From an uncultured Gammaproteobacteria bacterium (lineage in GTDB: Bacteria > Pseudomonadota > Gammaproteobacteria > UBA6429 > Thiohalophilaceae), in contig CALBTB010000010.1 in NCBI GenBank assembly GCA_937967995.1, forward strand, positions 248,001 to 312,000: a stretch of DNA of 64,000 nt, written 5' to 3'. The position numbers and the translations under genes were made by a program. Each line of letters opens with the position of its first letter. The stretch's first letter is position 1. The notes beneath the pieces are model-generated. The model was not told where the DNA came from. It made no database searches and was given only the letters and a program-made list of their open reading frames with translations. Below, piece by piece: positions 27,550-36,240 of this stretch.

Positions 27550-30500
27550 ATGGTTGCCCGATTGATTGAATGGTCGCTCGGTAATCGTTTCCTGGTTCTG
27601 CTGTTAACCGCGATCCTGATTGGCTGGGGACTGTATGCCGTTAAAAACACACCGCTGGATGCGATTCCGGATCTGTCCGATGTGCAGGTAATCATCAAGA
27701 CAACCTACCCCGGTCAGGCACCCAGAGTGGTTGAGGATCAGGTGACCTATCCGTTGACGACGGCCATGTTGTCCGTGCCGGGTGCGGTGAATGTACGTGG
27801 TTATTCCTTTTTTAATGATTCTTATGTGTATGTCATATTCAAGGATGGTACCGATCCCTACTGGGCACGTTCACGTGTCCTTGAATACCTGAGTCAGGTG
27901 GCGACGCGACTGCCGCCGGAGGCACGACCGGCACTGGGCCCGGATGCCACCGGTGTTGGCTGGATCTATGAATATGCGCTGGTCGATCGCACCGGCAAGA
28001 ATGACCTGTCGCAACTGCGCAGCCTGCAGGACTGGTTTCTGAAATACGAGTTACAGACTGTCGAAGGTGTATCGGAAGTCGCAACAGTCGGTGGCATGGT
28101 CAAGCAGTATCAGGTCGTGCTGGATCCTGATCGCCTGCGAGCCTATAACCTGCCATTGAAAAAAATCCGTATGGCCATCAATCAGGCCAACCAGGAAGTT
28201 GGTGGTTCTGTCATCGAAATGGCGGAGGCCGAGTACATGGTACGGGCGACAGGTTACATCAATGATCTGAATGACCTGCGCCAGATCCCGCTTGGCATGA
28301 ACCAGCACGGTACGCCGATACTTTTAAAAGATGTCGCCGAGATACGGCTTGGTCCGCAAATGCGTCGTGGTATCGCTGAACTCGATGGAGAAGGTGAGGT
28401 AGTCGGCGGCATTATCGTGATGCGTTATGGCGAGAATGCATTGAAGACCATCGAGATGGTCAAGCAGAAACTCGAGGATCTCAAAAACGGACTACCGCAA
28501 GGTGTCGAGATTGTGGAGACCTATGATCGATCCGCATTGATCAATCGCGCCGTTGATAACCTGAACTGGAAACTGGTTGAAGAATTTCTGGTCGTTGCGC
28601 TGGTCTGCGCAGTATTCCTGTTTCATCTGCGCTCCGCACTGGTCGCCATCATCAGTTTGCCAATCGGTATTCTGACTGCGTTCATCGTGATGTATCACCA
28701 GGGCATTAACGCCAACATAATGTCGCTGGGTGGTATTGCGATTGCCATTGGCGCCATGGTGGATGCGGCCATCGTCATGATTGAAAACGTGCATAAACAT
28801 ATCGAGCGTGAACCACTCACGGATGAAAACCGCTGGCGAATTATGCGTGAGGCAACACTGGAAGTCGGGCCGCCGCTGTTTTTCTCACTGTTAATTATTA
28901 CGTTGAGTTTCCTGCCGGTATTCACACTCGAAGCACAGGAAGGTCGCCTGTTCAGTCCGCTGGCCTTTACCAAAACCTATGCCATGGCGGCAGCAGCGGG
29001 ATTGTCCGTGACCCTGGTGCCGGTATTAATGGGTTATTTCATTCGCGGCCATATTAAGCCGGAACATGAAAATCCGATTAACCGTATTTTGATGAAAGGC
29101 TACCAGCCGTTTATTCACTATGTTCTGGAAAAACCACTGATTGTTTTGAGTGTAGCCGGCATTCTTGTCTTATTAGGCGCCTGGCCGATGATGAAAATCG
29201 GTTCGGAATTTATGCCTGATCTGGACGAAGGTGACCTGATGTATATGCCAACCACTTTCCCGGGTGTATCAGTCGGTAAGGCGCAGGAATTGTTGCAACA
29301 GACCGACAAGCTGATCATGACTGTACCGGAAGTTAAACGGGTGTTTGGTAAAATTGGTCGGGCGGAGACGGCAACAGACCCGGCGCCATTGACGATGATC
29401 GAGACAACCATCCTGTTGAAACCCAGGTCAGAATGGCGCGAGGGGCTGACACTGAAAGATCTGAAACAGGAGTTAAATGATCTCATCAAGTTTCCGGGTC
29501 TGACGAATGCATGGGTCATGCCCATCAAGACGCGAATCGACATGCTGGCCACCGGTATCAAGACACCGGTAGGTATCAAAGTATCCGGGCCGGATTTAAA
29601 TGTCATTCAGGATATCGGTCAACGCATCGAGGAAGTCATAAAAGTCGTTCCGGGAACCGTGTCAGCGTATTCGGAACGGACAGTTGGCGGTCGGTATGCC
29701 ACCGTGGATATCAACCGGATTGAGGCTTCACGCTTTGGGCTCAATATTGCTGATGTGCAGGATGTGGTAAGAACGGCTGTGGGTGGCATGAACGTGGCAC
29801 AAAGTGTCGAAGGGCTGGAGCGATATCCGATCAATGTGCGTTATCCACGTGATGTACGCGACTCGGTTGAGAAACTGCGCAATTTGCCAATAGTGACACC
29901 ATCCGGTTCGCGTATTTCACTGGGTGATGTTGCTGAGGTGAAAATTGAAAGTGGCGCAGCGATGATCAAGAGTGAAAATGCACGACCTAACGGCTGGACT
30001 TTTGTCGACATAGATGGTCGTGATCTTGGATCATATGTTGCGGAAGCACAACGTGTGGTTGCTTCACAGGTTGAATTACCGTCAGGGTATTCCATTGCCT
30101 GGTCGGGTCAATATGAATACCTGGTACGTGCGAAAGAACGCTTGCAGGTGGTTGTGCCATTAACCCTGGTGATTATCATTCTGCTGCTTTATCTGAACTT
30201 CAGAAATTTCACAGAAGTGTTAATTATCATGGGAACCCTGCCATTAGCGCTGGTAGGCGGCTACTGGTTATTGTACCTGCTTGGTTACAACATGTCGGTA
30301 GCGGTGGGCGTCGGCTTTATTGCCCTGGCCGGTGTGGCGGTCGAGATCGGTGTGGTCATGCTGGTCTATCTCAATCAGGCATATCGCCGCCGCCTGTCAG
30401 ACAAACCAGCCGGCCAACCTCTTACACTTGATGAGTTAAAACAAGCGGTGACGGAAGGTGCCTTACTGCGTGTTCGTCCGATCATGATGACGGTTGCCGC

Positions 30501-30666
30501 CATTATCGCCGGTTTACTACCGATTATGCTTGGTGGTGGCACCGGCTCCGAAGTGATGCGTCGAATTGCCGCACCCATGGTCGGTGGCATGGTCAGTGCC
30601 ACTCTGTTGACCCTGGTGGTAATTCCGGCAGTGTTTTTGTTATGGAAATCGCGTCAGGCAAAATAA
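27550..30666 (+). CDS. cusA: Heavy-metal RND pump, CusA-type
   Basis: A 1038-residue HME-RND inner-membrane pump with twelve predicted helices in the usual 1+5 / 1+5 pattern and two large periplasmic loops. The three methionines that bind Cu(I)/Ag(I) in E. coli CusA (573, 623, 672) are present as Met566 (MYMPTTFPG), Met616 (PLTMIETT) and Met665 (RIDMLATGIK), with identical spacing of 50 and 49 residues. This makes monovalent copper or silver the likely substrate. It follows cusB by 2 bases and is followed by a lipoprotein cytochrome c. Confidence 0.95.
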   Translation: MVARLIEWSLGNRFLVLLLTAILIGWGLYAVKNTPLDAIPDLSDVQVIIKTTYPGQAPRVVEDQVTYPLTTAMLSVPGAVNVRGYSFFNDSYVYVIFKDGTDPYWARSRVLEYLSQVATRLPPEARPALGPDATGVGWIYEYALVDRTGKNDLSQLRSLQDWFLKYELQTVEGVSEVATVGGMVKQYQVVLDPDRLRAYNLPLKKIRMAINQANQEVGGSVIEMAEAEYMVRATGYINDLNDLRQIPLGMNQHGTPILLKDVAEIRLGPQMRRGIAELDGEGEVVGGIIVMRYGENALKTIEMVKQKLEDLKNGLPQGVEIVETYDRSALINRAVDNLNWKLVEEFLVVALVCAVFLFHLRSALVAIISLPIGILTAFIVMYHQGINANIMSLGGIAIAIGAMVDAAIVMIENVHKHIEREPLTDENRWRIMREATLEVGPPLFFSLLIITLSFLPVFTLEAQEGRLFSPLAFTKTYAMAAAAGLSVTLVPVLMGYFIRGHIKPEHENPINRILMKGYQPFIHYVLEKPLIVLSVAGILVLLGAWPMMKIGSEFMPDLDEGDLMYMPTTFPGVSVGKAQELLQQTDKLIMTVPEVKRVFGKIGRAETATDPAPLTMIETTILLKPRSEWREGLTLKDLKQELNDLIKFPGLTNAWVMPIKTRIDMLATGIKTPVGIKVSGPDLNVIQDIGQRIEEVIKVVPGTVSAYSERTVGGRYATVDINRIEASRFGLNIADVQDVVRTAVGGMNVAQSVEGLERYPINVRYPRDVRDSVEKLRNLPIVTPSGSRISLGDVAEVKIESGAAMIKSENARPNGWTFVDIDGRDLGSYVAEAQRVVASQVELPSGYSIAWSGQYEYLVRAKERLQVVVPLTLVIIILLLYLNFRNFTEVLIIMGTLPLALVGGYWLLYLLGYNMSVAVGVGFIALAGVAVEIGVVMLVYLNQAYRRRLSDKPAGQPLTLDELKQAVTEGALLRVRPIMMTVAAIIAGLLPIMLGGGTGSEVMRRIAAPMVGGMVSATLLTLVVIPAVFLLWKSRQAK

Positions 30667-30685
30667 AACGTTGAGGAGATTAAAG

Positions 30686-31195
30686 ATGCAGCGTGTTTTA
30701 TTCAAAGTGTTTGTACTATCAACCGGGCTGATAGTAGCCAGCTGTGATCGAACAGAGCAAACGACCCAGAAATCAGAACCAGAAAATACGTCGTCCAGTA
30801 AGCAGCCCTTTGTGGACGACCGTATCAACATCGACTCAGCGCGATTGATGCGCGGCAGGGAGCTGTACCTGAAAAACTGTACGGTCTGTCACGGTCTGAG
30901 CGCAGAAGGTGCACCGAACTGGCAGCAACGCGATGAGGATGGAAAATTTCCTGCTCCGCCACTGAATGGAACAGGCCACGCCTGGCACCATCCTCACCAT
31001 GCCCTGGTCGATACCATTAAAAACGGCACAATACGCCTGGGCGGTAAAATGCCGCCGTGGAAAGATCGCTTATCGGATGAAGAAATCAATCTCATCATTC
31101 TGTGGTTTCAGTCCCAGTGGCCACCGGAGTTGTATCAGGCCTGGCAGCGACTGGACAGGGAGTATGAGAAACGGCAATTAGAAAGGAGTAAATAA
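30686..31195 (+). CDS. Lipoprotein monoheme cytochrome c
   Basis: A 169-residue protein with a lipobox (IVASC, Cys20) and one heme c motif CTVCH at residues 65-69. The downstream GGKMPPW supplies a likely axial methionine, as in class I cytochromes. The ATG at 30686 is chosen over the TTG at 30671 because GAGGAG lies seven bases before it. It follows cusA by 19 bases and is probably in the same operon. Its link to efflux is unusual: it could pass electrons from Cu(I) oxidation or simply be regulated with it. Confidence 0.87.
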   Translation: MQRVLFKVFVLSTGLIVASCDRTEQTTQKSEPENTSSSKQPFVDDRINIDSARLMRGRELYLKNCTVCHGLSAEGAPNWQQRDEDGKFPAPPLNGTGHAWHHPHHALVDTIKNGTIRLGGKMPPWKDRLSDEEINLIILWFQSQWPPELYQAWQRLDREYEKRQLERSK

Positions 31196-31196
31196 C

Positions 31197-31325
31197 ATGC
31201 ATGGTGAAGACGGGTTTCACTGGGGTTTTGGGTTTGGCCACTGGTCAATCGGCTTATTGATCTGGATCATTCTGATTGCTTTGATTATCTGGTTGATAAA
31301 GACATACTTTGATGACAAACGGTAA
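31197..31325 (+). CDS. 42-residue single-helix membrane peptide
   Basis: A short frame of 42 codons starts at ATG 31197, one base after the stop of the cytochrome gene, with AAAGGAG 9 bases upstream. The peptide has a Gly/His/Trp-rich N-terminus (MHGEDGFHWGFGFGHW), one hydrophobic helix (about residues 17-34) and a charged tail (DDKR). The His and Trp residues before the helix resemble small metal-resistance-associated peptides, but I do not recognise the family. It ends 5 bases before the MerR gene, so the three are tightly packed. Confidence 0.6.
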   Translation: MHGEDGFHWGFGFGHWSIGLLIWIILIALIIWLIKTYFDDKR

Positions 31326-31330
31326 AGACC

Positions 31331-31744
31331 ATGACTATTGCTGAATTAGCAAAAGCAAGTGGATTGACGGTGGATACGGTACGTTATTATGCGCGTATCC
31401 AGCTTATCAAACCAATACGGCATAAAAACAATGGATATCGTGACTTTAGTCAGCATGATATCAGGATTTTAAAGTTCATATGCCGGGCGAAACGGCTTGG
31501 GTTTACGCTGAGAGATATTAGACAGATTCTATGTGAGGTGGACGATGGTAATTCACCCTGCGAATTTGTGCGCGATGCGATGCAGCAGCGTATTGATGAT
31601 ACTCGCTGTCATGTAGAAAAACTGAATCGTTTACTGAAACGAATGGAGATGGCGCAAGAGCAATGGGAGCACATGACTAACTGTGAGCCGAATGACGACG
31701 TATTTTGTGTATTGATAGAAAGTTTTGAGCCAAAAAGAGTTTGA
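31331..31744 (+). CDS. MerR-family metal-responsive regulator
   Basis: A 137-residue MerR-type activator. The N-terminal winged helix (TIAELAKASGLTVDTVRYYAR) and the dimerisation helix are intact. Metal-site cysteines lie at Cys77, Cys118 and Cys126. The C-x7-C spacing of 118/126 is that of CueR, but Cys77 occupies the position that is Ser in the monovalent-metal sensors and Cys in ZntR, CadR, PbrR and MerR. The target is therefore ambiguous. Its stop codon overlaps the -35 of a MerR-type promoter aimed at the downstream genes. It lies at the end of the efflux operon, with the small membrane peptide 5 bases upstream. Confidence 0.88.
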   Translation: MTIAELAKASGLTVDTVRYYARIQLIKPIRHKNNGYRDFSQHDIRILKFICRAKRLGFTLRDIRQILCEVDDGNSPCEFVRDAMQQRIDDTRCHVEKLNRLLKRMEMAQEQWEHMTNCEPNDDVFCVLIESFEPKRV

Positions 31745-31772
31745 CATATGTGCTGCACACACGTTGTAGGAT
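31741..31772 (+). promoter_or_regulatory. MerR-type promoter with 20-nt spacer and dyad
   Basis: TTGACA (31741-31746) and TAGGAT (31767-31772) are separated by 20 bases, longer than the normal 17 and characteristic of promoters remodelled by MerR-family activators (as at zntA). The spacer contains the dyad TGTGC-T-GCACA. The -35 overlaps the last codons of the MerR gene. It should drive the SHOCT-cytochrome-propeller-porin group downstream. Confidence 0.75.
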
Positions 31773-31986
31773 CGGAGGCATTATATAAGTAGACGATAAA
31801 TAGCTCGCTAGGTAACTGGAGGCATACATGCGATGAGTTTTCCAGTATACAAAAAAATTAACTATCTCGCCCCAGACAGACGTCCGGCTGAACTTCCCTG
31901 TCAGCTTCATTTTGGCGCATACATTTACACTCTCACGATACAAAAAAATCTGTTTAATTTATTCCGAAAAGCAAGGAAATATTGTC
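31773..31986 (+). other. Leader region after the MerR-type promoter
   Basis: About 210 bases separate the promoter from the SHOCT gene. A 53-codon frame (31833-31994) with GGAGG upstream could be translated, but its product matches nothing I know and it overlaps the SHOCT start, so I do not call it a gene. No terminator was seen. Confidence 0.4.
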
Positions 31987-32208
31987 ATGCATAGTGGTGC
32001 TGATGGTTTATTTTTTGGTGGAGGGTTTATGTGGATCCTGTGGATTATATTGGCGGTCATCCTCGTATTTGTCTTAATGGATTTTGTAGGTTCTGCGAAT
32101 CGAAGAGGTAAAGATGATGATGCGCTTGAGATACTAAAACAGCGATATGCGCGTGGTGAAATCGATGAACAGGAGTTCGAGAAACGTAAGAATGAATTAC
32201 AGAAATAA
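31987..32208 (+). CDS. SHOCT-domain small membrane protein
   Basis: A 73-residue protein with one transmembrane helix (about 14-36) and a C-terminal SHOCT domain (about 45-72), recognisable by L-x-x-R-Y-A-R-G-E-I-D-E-Q-E-F-E-x-x-K. The start at 31987 is supported by AAGGAA eight bases upstream; a longer in-frame reading from 31912 lacks one. SHOCT proteins are common in metal-resistance loci but have no defined biochemistry. The gene overlaps the next one by 17 bases. Confidence 0.75.
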   Translation: MHSGADGLFFGGGFMWILWIILAVILVFVLMDFVGSANRRGKDDDALEILKQRYARGEIDEQEFEKRKNELQK

Positions 32209-32554
32209 AACAGTATTTATTGGATTATTTCTGCCGCTATTCTTTATTTGGCCAGGAGGCCTGTTTGCTGAGCAAAAGAATATCAAGGTTAAACCAGAAA
32301 CCATTTATATCCAGAACTGTGCGGTTTGCCATGGTGATGATGGTACTGGCGCAATGCCAGGAATACCAAGTTTAATTGATGATAGGTCATGGGCGAAATA
32401 CCCAAACAGCGAACTGGTAAAACGTATTCAGAACGGTATTCAACCAGCGAAGTCAGAAACCGGCATGCCAGCCAACGCCGGTAATCCGGCATTAACAGAA
32501 AACGAGCTGCTGTTATCACTGGTTTACCTGAGAAGCCTGACGGGTTCTGATTAA
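32192..32554 (+). CDS. Small periplasmic monoheme cytochrome c
   Basis: A 120-residue protein with a signal peptide (about 1-26) and one heme motif CAVCH at residues 43-47. ETGMPANAG further on gives a plausible axial methionine. The size fits class I cytochromes c of the c551/c5 kind. The ATG at 32192 lies inside the end of the SHOCT gene (17-base overlap), suggesting coupled translation. It is followed 21 bases later by the beta-propeller gene. Confidence 0.85.
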   Translation: MNYRNKTVFIGLFLPLFFIWPGGLFAEQKNIKVKPETIYIQNCAVCHGDDGTGAMPGIPSLIDDRSWAKYPNSELVKRIQNGIQPAKSETGMPANAGNPALTENELLLSLVYLRSLTGSD

Positions 32555-32575
32555 CACAGTTTTAAGGAGAATAAT

Positions 32576-33565
32576 ATGAAAAATTACATTTACTCAGTAT
32601 CGTTACTAATGTTGGTTTTGATCATCGGGCCCAGAGTGAATGCTGCGCCAACAGTCTATATACCGCTTGGTTCGGGAAATCAGGTGATTGCCGTTGATGC
32701 TGAAAACGATCAGATTACTGCTTCCTATTCCGGTGTCGAAAATGCACACGGACTGGTTGCAACCCCGGATGGAGAATACCTGATTGCCGGAAGCCTGAAG
32801 GAAAGGCCATTAAAACCTGATGAGCCAAAGGACACCCCAAACAGCAAACTGTTTATTATTCATCCGGCACATGGTCATGTAATGTCAACCATACCTGTTG
32901 CGGGCTGGACGCATCACCAGGCCATTACACCTGATGGACGATATGTCCTGTCAACACATGGACTTCGAGGTTATGTCAGTGTTGTTGATCTAAATGAAAA
33001 CAAGGTCGCCAGAACAATTATGACAGGCAAGGTGCCTAATTACGCGCTCATCACGAAAGATGGCAAAAAGGCTTATGTCAGTAATACAGGCGATAATACT
33101 ATTGCAGAAATTGATCTGGAAAAATGGCAGGTCACTCGCACCCTTGAATCGGGTCCTTCCCCCGAGCACATGGTGTTTTCACGGGATGAAAACACGATCT
33201 ATGTAACCAATCCTAGAAGTGGAAAAATCGCCAGTGTGTCAGTTAAATCGGGGAAAGTCGTTAAGTCATATACGATTGGTAAAGCAGTGCATGGGCTGGA
33301 TGTTGGTGATGATGGTAAGACGCTTTTTATCAGCAGCAAAAAAGACAACAAGCTGGTGTCAATAAATACAGCCAATGACATTAAACATGAGTTGCTTCTC
33401 GAGCCCGCACCTTACCATCTGAATACAATTACCGGTACCGGAAAGGTATACGTATCCAGCCGAAAGAAACCAATTATATGGGTGGTGGATCAAATTTCCA
33501 TGAAGGTAATCCGAATAATTAATCTGCCGGCGGGAGAAGGTCACCAGATGGTGATTGTCAAATAA
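32576..33565 (+). CDS. Periplasmic YVTN/cytochrome d1-like beta-propeller protein
   Basis: A 329-residue secreted protein (signal peptide about 1-23). Repeated blade motifs such as DGKKAYVSNTGDNTIAEID, ENTIYVTNPRSGKIASV and DGKTLFISSKKDN mark a seven-bladed propeller of the YVTN/YncE type. No heme motif is present. Such propellers often accompany c-type cytochromes or bind metals, but no activity can be assigned. A GGAG site precedes the ATG. It lies between a cytochrome c and a cytochrome-porin gene with short gaps, indicating one operon. Confidence 0.8.
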   Translation: MKNYIYSVSLLMLVLIIGPRVNAAPTVYIPLGSGNQVIAVDAENDQITASYSGVENAHGLVATPDGEYLIAGSLKERPLKPDEPKDTPNSKLFIIHPAHGHVMSTIPVAGWTHHQAITPDGRYVLSTHGLRGYVSVVDLNENKVARTIMTGKVPNYALITKDGKKAYVSNTGDNTIAEIDLEKWQVTRTLESGPSPEHMVFSRDENTIYVTNPRSGKIASVSVKSGKVVKSYTIGKAVHGLDVGDDGKTLFISSKKDNKLVSINTANDIKHELLLEPAPYHLNTITGTGKVYVSSRKKPIIWVVDQISMKVIRIINLPAGEGHQMVIVK

Positions 33566-33589
33566 TTTTTTAAAAAACAGGAGGTTCAC

Positions 33590-34789
33590 ATGAATACTCT
33601 ATCTACATCCAGATCATTGAACGTACTTGCTACATTTATCTTGCTGATATTAATCAGTCTATGGACTGTGCCTGCTGAAGCCATTCCGGCTTTTGCGCGG
33701 GAAAATCAGCTGTCATGTTCAACCTGTCACACAGCTTGGCCCTCATTGAATACCTTTGGGCATAAGTTCAAAGAAAATGGCTATCGATTTGCGCCATTAC
33801 AGGAATCCAAAGTGAAGATCTCAAAGGATCTGAGCTGGGGTGAAAGCTTTCCTGTATCAACCATCATCGTTGGCCGACCATACGATAAAACGAAAAATGG
33901 AAATACCAAAACAAGGGCGATACATGAAGTTGAATTGATGATCGCCGGACCAATGAGTAGGGAACTGTCGGGATTTTTTGAGATTGAAGCAGAGGACGAA
34001 GACACAAACAGTCGGGGTCTGGAGTTAGGTATTCCGACAGCGGCTTTAACCTATACAGTTAACGAAGCGGTAAATGTTCAGTTATCTTGGGCTGATCTGC
34101 TGTGGTTTGATCCGTATAACACTTACACAAGTGGCCACCGTATGACGCGAAATTTTAGTTCGATTCTCGATGAGAGCTTCGGCGGCGCTGATAATGGCTC
34201 AGACCTGAGAACGTCACGCCAGAATATCACTGTGTTTGGCAGACCTGTTGGCAATCTGTTCTATGGTGTGTCTTTCAGTGGTGTGGCTGATCAGTCTGAA
34301 GGTGAAGAGGCTGATACACTGACGGGGCGCATCGCTTTCGACATTACGCCAAATATCATGGTCGGTGGGCTGTTCATAAACGGTAGCTGTTCAGCACAGA
34401 TTGGCCTGGCGAACTGTACAGTCGACCGCGATTTCAGTCGCTATGCTGTTGACGTCGAGGTCAATCAATCCAATTACCTGATTAATGCAGCCTATATGCA
34501 GGCCAAGGATGATAATGCAACCGCTACAGCGGAAGTGAAAAACAATGCATTCTTTATACAGGGTCTGTACACCTTTCAGGAAAATGGACGCCCGACCTGG
34601 GTACCATTAGTTCGCCTGGATTCGTATGAGAAAGTAAACGGTACGGAAGAGATTACCGAGCTGACATTGGGCATAAATTACTATTTCAATGAAAATTTCC
34701 GTGCCTTAATTGAGTACTGGGACAGGGATGGTGAAGGCACAACAACGGATACAGACAGGTTGGTTGTGCAGGTTTATGCTGCATTTTAA
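33590..34789 (+). CDS. Outer membrane cytochrome-porin fusion, Cyc2-like
   Basis: A 399-residue protein with a signal peptide (about 1-31). A short heme segment reads AFAREN-QLSCSTCHTAWPSLNTFG, with CSTCH at residues 43-47, and GHKFKENGYRF follows. The remainder is rich in alternating polar/aromatic strands and ends in phenylalanine (VVQVYAAF), as outer membrane beta-barrels do. A single heme fused to a barrel is the architecture of Cyc2, the iron-oxidising outer membrane cytochrome. The wider family includes many members of unknown role, so iron oxidation is only one option. GGAGG precedes the start. Confidence 0.72.
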   Translation: MNTLSTSRSLNVLATFILLILISLWTVPAEAIPAFARENQLSCSTCHTAWPSLNTFGHKFKENGYRFAPLQESKVKISKDLSWGESFPVSTIIVGRPYDKTKNGNTKTRAIHEVELMIAGPMSRELSGFFEIEAEDEDTNSRGLELGIPTAALTYTVNEAVNVQLSWADLLWFDPYNTYTSGHRMTRNFSSILDESFGGADNGSDLRTSRQNITVFGRPVGNLFYGVSFSGVADQSEGEEADTLTGRIAFDITPNIMVGGLFINGSCSAQIGLANCTVDRDFSRYAVDVEVNQSNYLINAAYMQAKDDNATATAEVKNNAFFIQGLYTFQENGRPTWVPLVRLDSYEKVNGTEEITELTLGINYYFNENFRALIEYWDRDGEGTTTDTDRLVVQVYAAF

Positions 34790-34986
34790 ACCTGCCGCTT
34801 TACAGGACAATGATGTGACAGGGAAGTCATTTTCAAATTCAGGAAAATTCAGGACAGAGAAATAACCCAAAGTCCATGGACAAAGTATTTGGTAATCCGG
34901 CCCTTAGCGAGTGTAATAAACAAAGTTGGGCAACATATTGACCAGGATGTATACTAACCACACTAACTGGTTCTGGAGATAGCGGT

Positions 34987-35376
34987 ATGTACGGATTTAA
35001 CACTAAATTTAACGGTTCTTTTGATGATGCAGTTGCCAGGGTCACCGAGGCATTGGCTGAAGAAGGCTTCGGTGTCCTGACCGAGATTGATGTCAAGGCG
35101 GTGATGAAAAAGAAACTGGATCTCGACAAGCGTCCCTATAAAATTCTCGGCGCCTGTAATCCGGTACTTGCAAACAAGGCATTAACGGCGGAACCGGACA
35201 TTGGTCTGTTATTGCCCTGTAACGTAGTTGTGCGTGAAGAGGAAGACGGTTCGGTAACTGTTGCGTTTATGGACCCGGCCTCGGTACTGGATCTGGTTGG
35301 TCGTGATGAAATCGGCGACCTGGCTGGTGAAGTACGTGCCAAACTTCAGCGCGTCAAGGACAGCCTGGCCGCCTGA
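34987..35376 (+). CDS. DUF302-domain protein
   Basis: A 129-residue soluble protein. The pattern F-x-x-A-V-A-R-V-T-E-A-L-A-E-E-G-F-G-V near residues 11-30, then YKILGACNP and LLPCNVVVRE, matches DUF302, a family structurally studied but without known activity. The first Met (34987) has GGAGATAGCGGT upstream. The gene is free-standing, preceded by 197 bases without a recognisable feature, and abuts the convergent HDOD gene with no gap. Confidence 0.85.
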   Translation: MYGFNTKFNGSFDDAVARVTEALAEEGFGVLTEIDVKAVMKKKLDLDKRPYKILGACNPVLANKALTAEPDIGLLLPCNVVVREEEDGSVTVAFMDPASVLDLVGRDEIGDLAGEVRAKLQRVKDSLAA

Positions 35377-36240
35377 TCAGGCCGCGATTGCGTAATAGAG
35401 ATCGTTCAGCACATCGTCCAGCAACTTGTAAACCACCTCATAACAGGTACCGAGTTCGGACTCATCCAGGCCAACGATTTGAAGTGCCTGGGGATTGAGT
35501 AAAGTGTCATCGTCACCGGAGACTGGTGCCTGAATGTTATTCGCAATGACATTCGCGATGTGCACGATGGCGGTATCCAGCTGAGACGTTTTCGGACCGT
35601 CCAGGTGATGATGATGCAGTATCGGCATGGAAATGGATTGCGGAAATTGCCAGTGCTCCAGTAGTGCATGAGCGACATCGCTGTGGGTAAAACCGAACAC
35701 CTGCTGTTCGATGTTGTCTATATCGACATCAGCTGATTGCAATGCCTTGCTCAATTGACGGGTCTGTATCGGTAATAACAGTGACATGACCATTTTACCA
35801 ATGTCATGTAACAGACCGGAGATGAATACACGTTCTGCATCACGAAAGTTGACTTGTCTTGCCAGCGTACGGGCAGCCAGTCCGGTCGTGATGCTGTGAC
35901 ACCAGAATGTTTCAATGTTTAGTGCGGTACTATCGACATTATTGAACTTATTGATGACGCTGTTGGCAATAACAATGTCGCGTAAGTGTTGCGTACCGGT
36001 GATGGTGACTGCCATGCTAAGGCTGTCAATTTTGGACGGAAAATTGAATAAAGCACTATTGACGATTTGTAATACACGGGCAGTGAGAGCCGGGTCCTGA
36101 GCGATATACTCGGCTATGTCGGCAGCACTGGCATTCGGTTCTGCCAGCAACTGATTGATCTTCATGACGATGGCAGGTAACGAGACCAGTTCTATATTTT
36201 TGGTTATGAGTTGTTCTGCTGAAATAGACAAACCGGGCAT
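35377..36240 (-). CDS. HDOD-domain signalling protein
   Basis: A 287-residue protein consisting of an HDOD domain (about residues 12-210): LPAIVMKINQLL, then D-P-A-L-T-A-R-V-L-Q-I-V-N-S, and the FISGLLHDIGKMV segment. The HD-like motif is retained here as H-D, but HDOD proteins usually lack the full metal site. They act in signal transduction and stress responses. No output domain is fused, and no partner is adjacent. It converges exactly with the DUF302 gene. Confidence 0.85.
   Translation of the reverse strand: MPGLSISAEQLITKNIELVSLPAIVMKINQLLAEPNASAADIAEYIAQDPALTARVLQIVNSALFNFPSKIDSLSMAVTITGTQHLRDIVIANSVINKFNNVDSTALNIETFWCHSITTGLAARTLARQVNFRDAERVFISGLLHDIGKMVMSLLLPIQTRQLSKALQSADVDIDNIEQQVFGFTHSDVAHALLEHWQFPQSISMPILHHHHLDGPKTSQLDTAIVHIANVIANNIQAPVSGDDDTLLNPQALQIVGLDESELGTCYEVVYKLLDDVLNDLYYAIAA

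Noticed and set aside
31833..31994. A 53-codon frame between the MerR-type promoter and the SHOCT gene, with GGAGG upstream
   Set aside because: The product resembles nothing known, lacks a helix or signal peptide, and overlaps the better supported SHOCT start. Kept only as a possibility.
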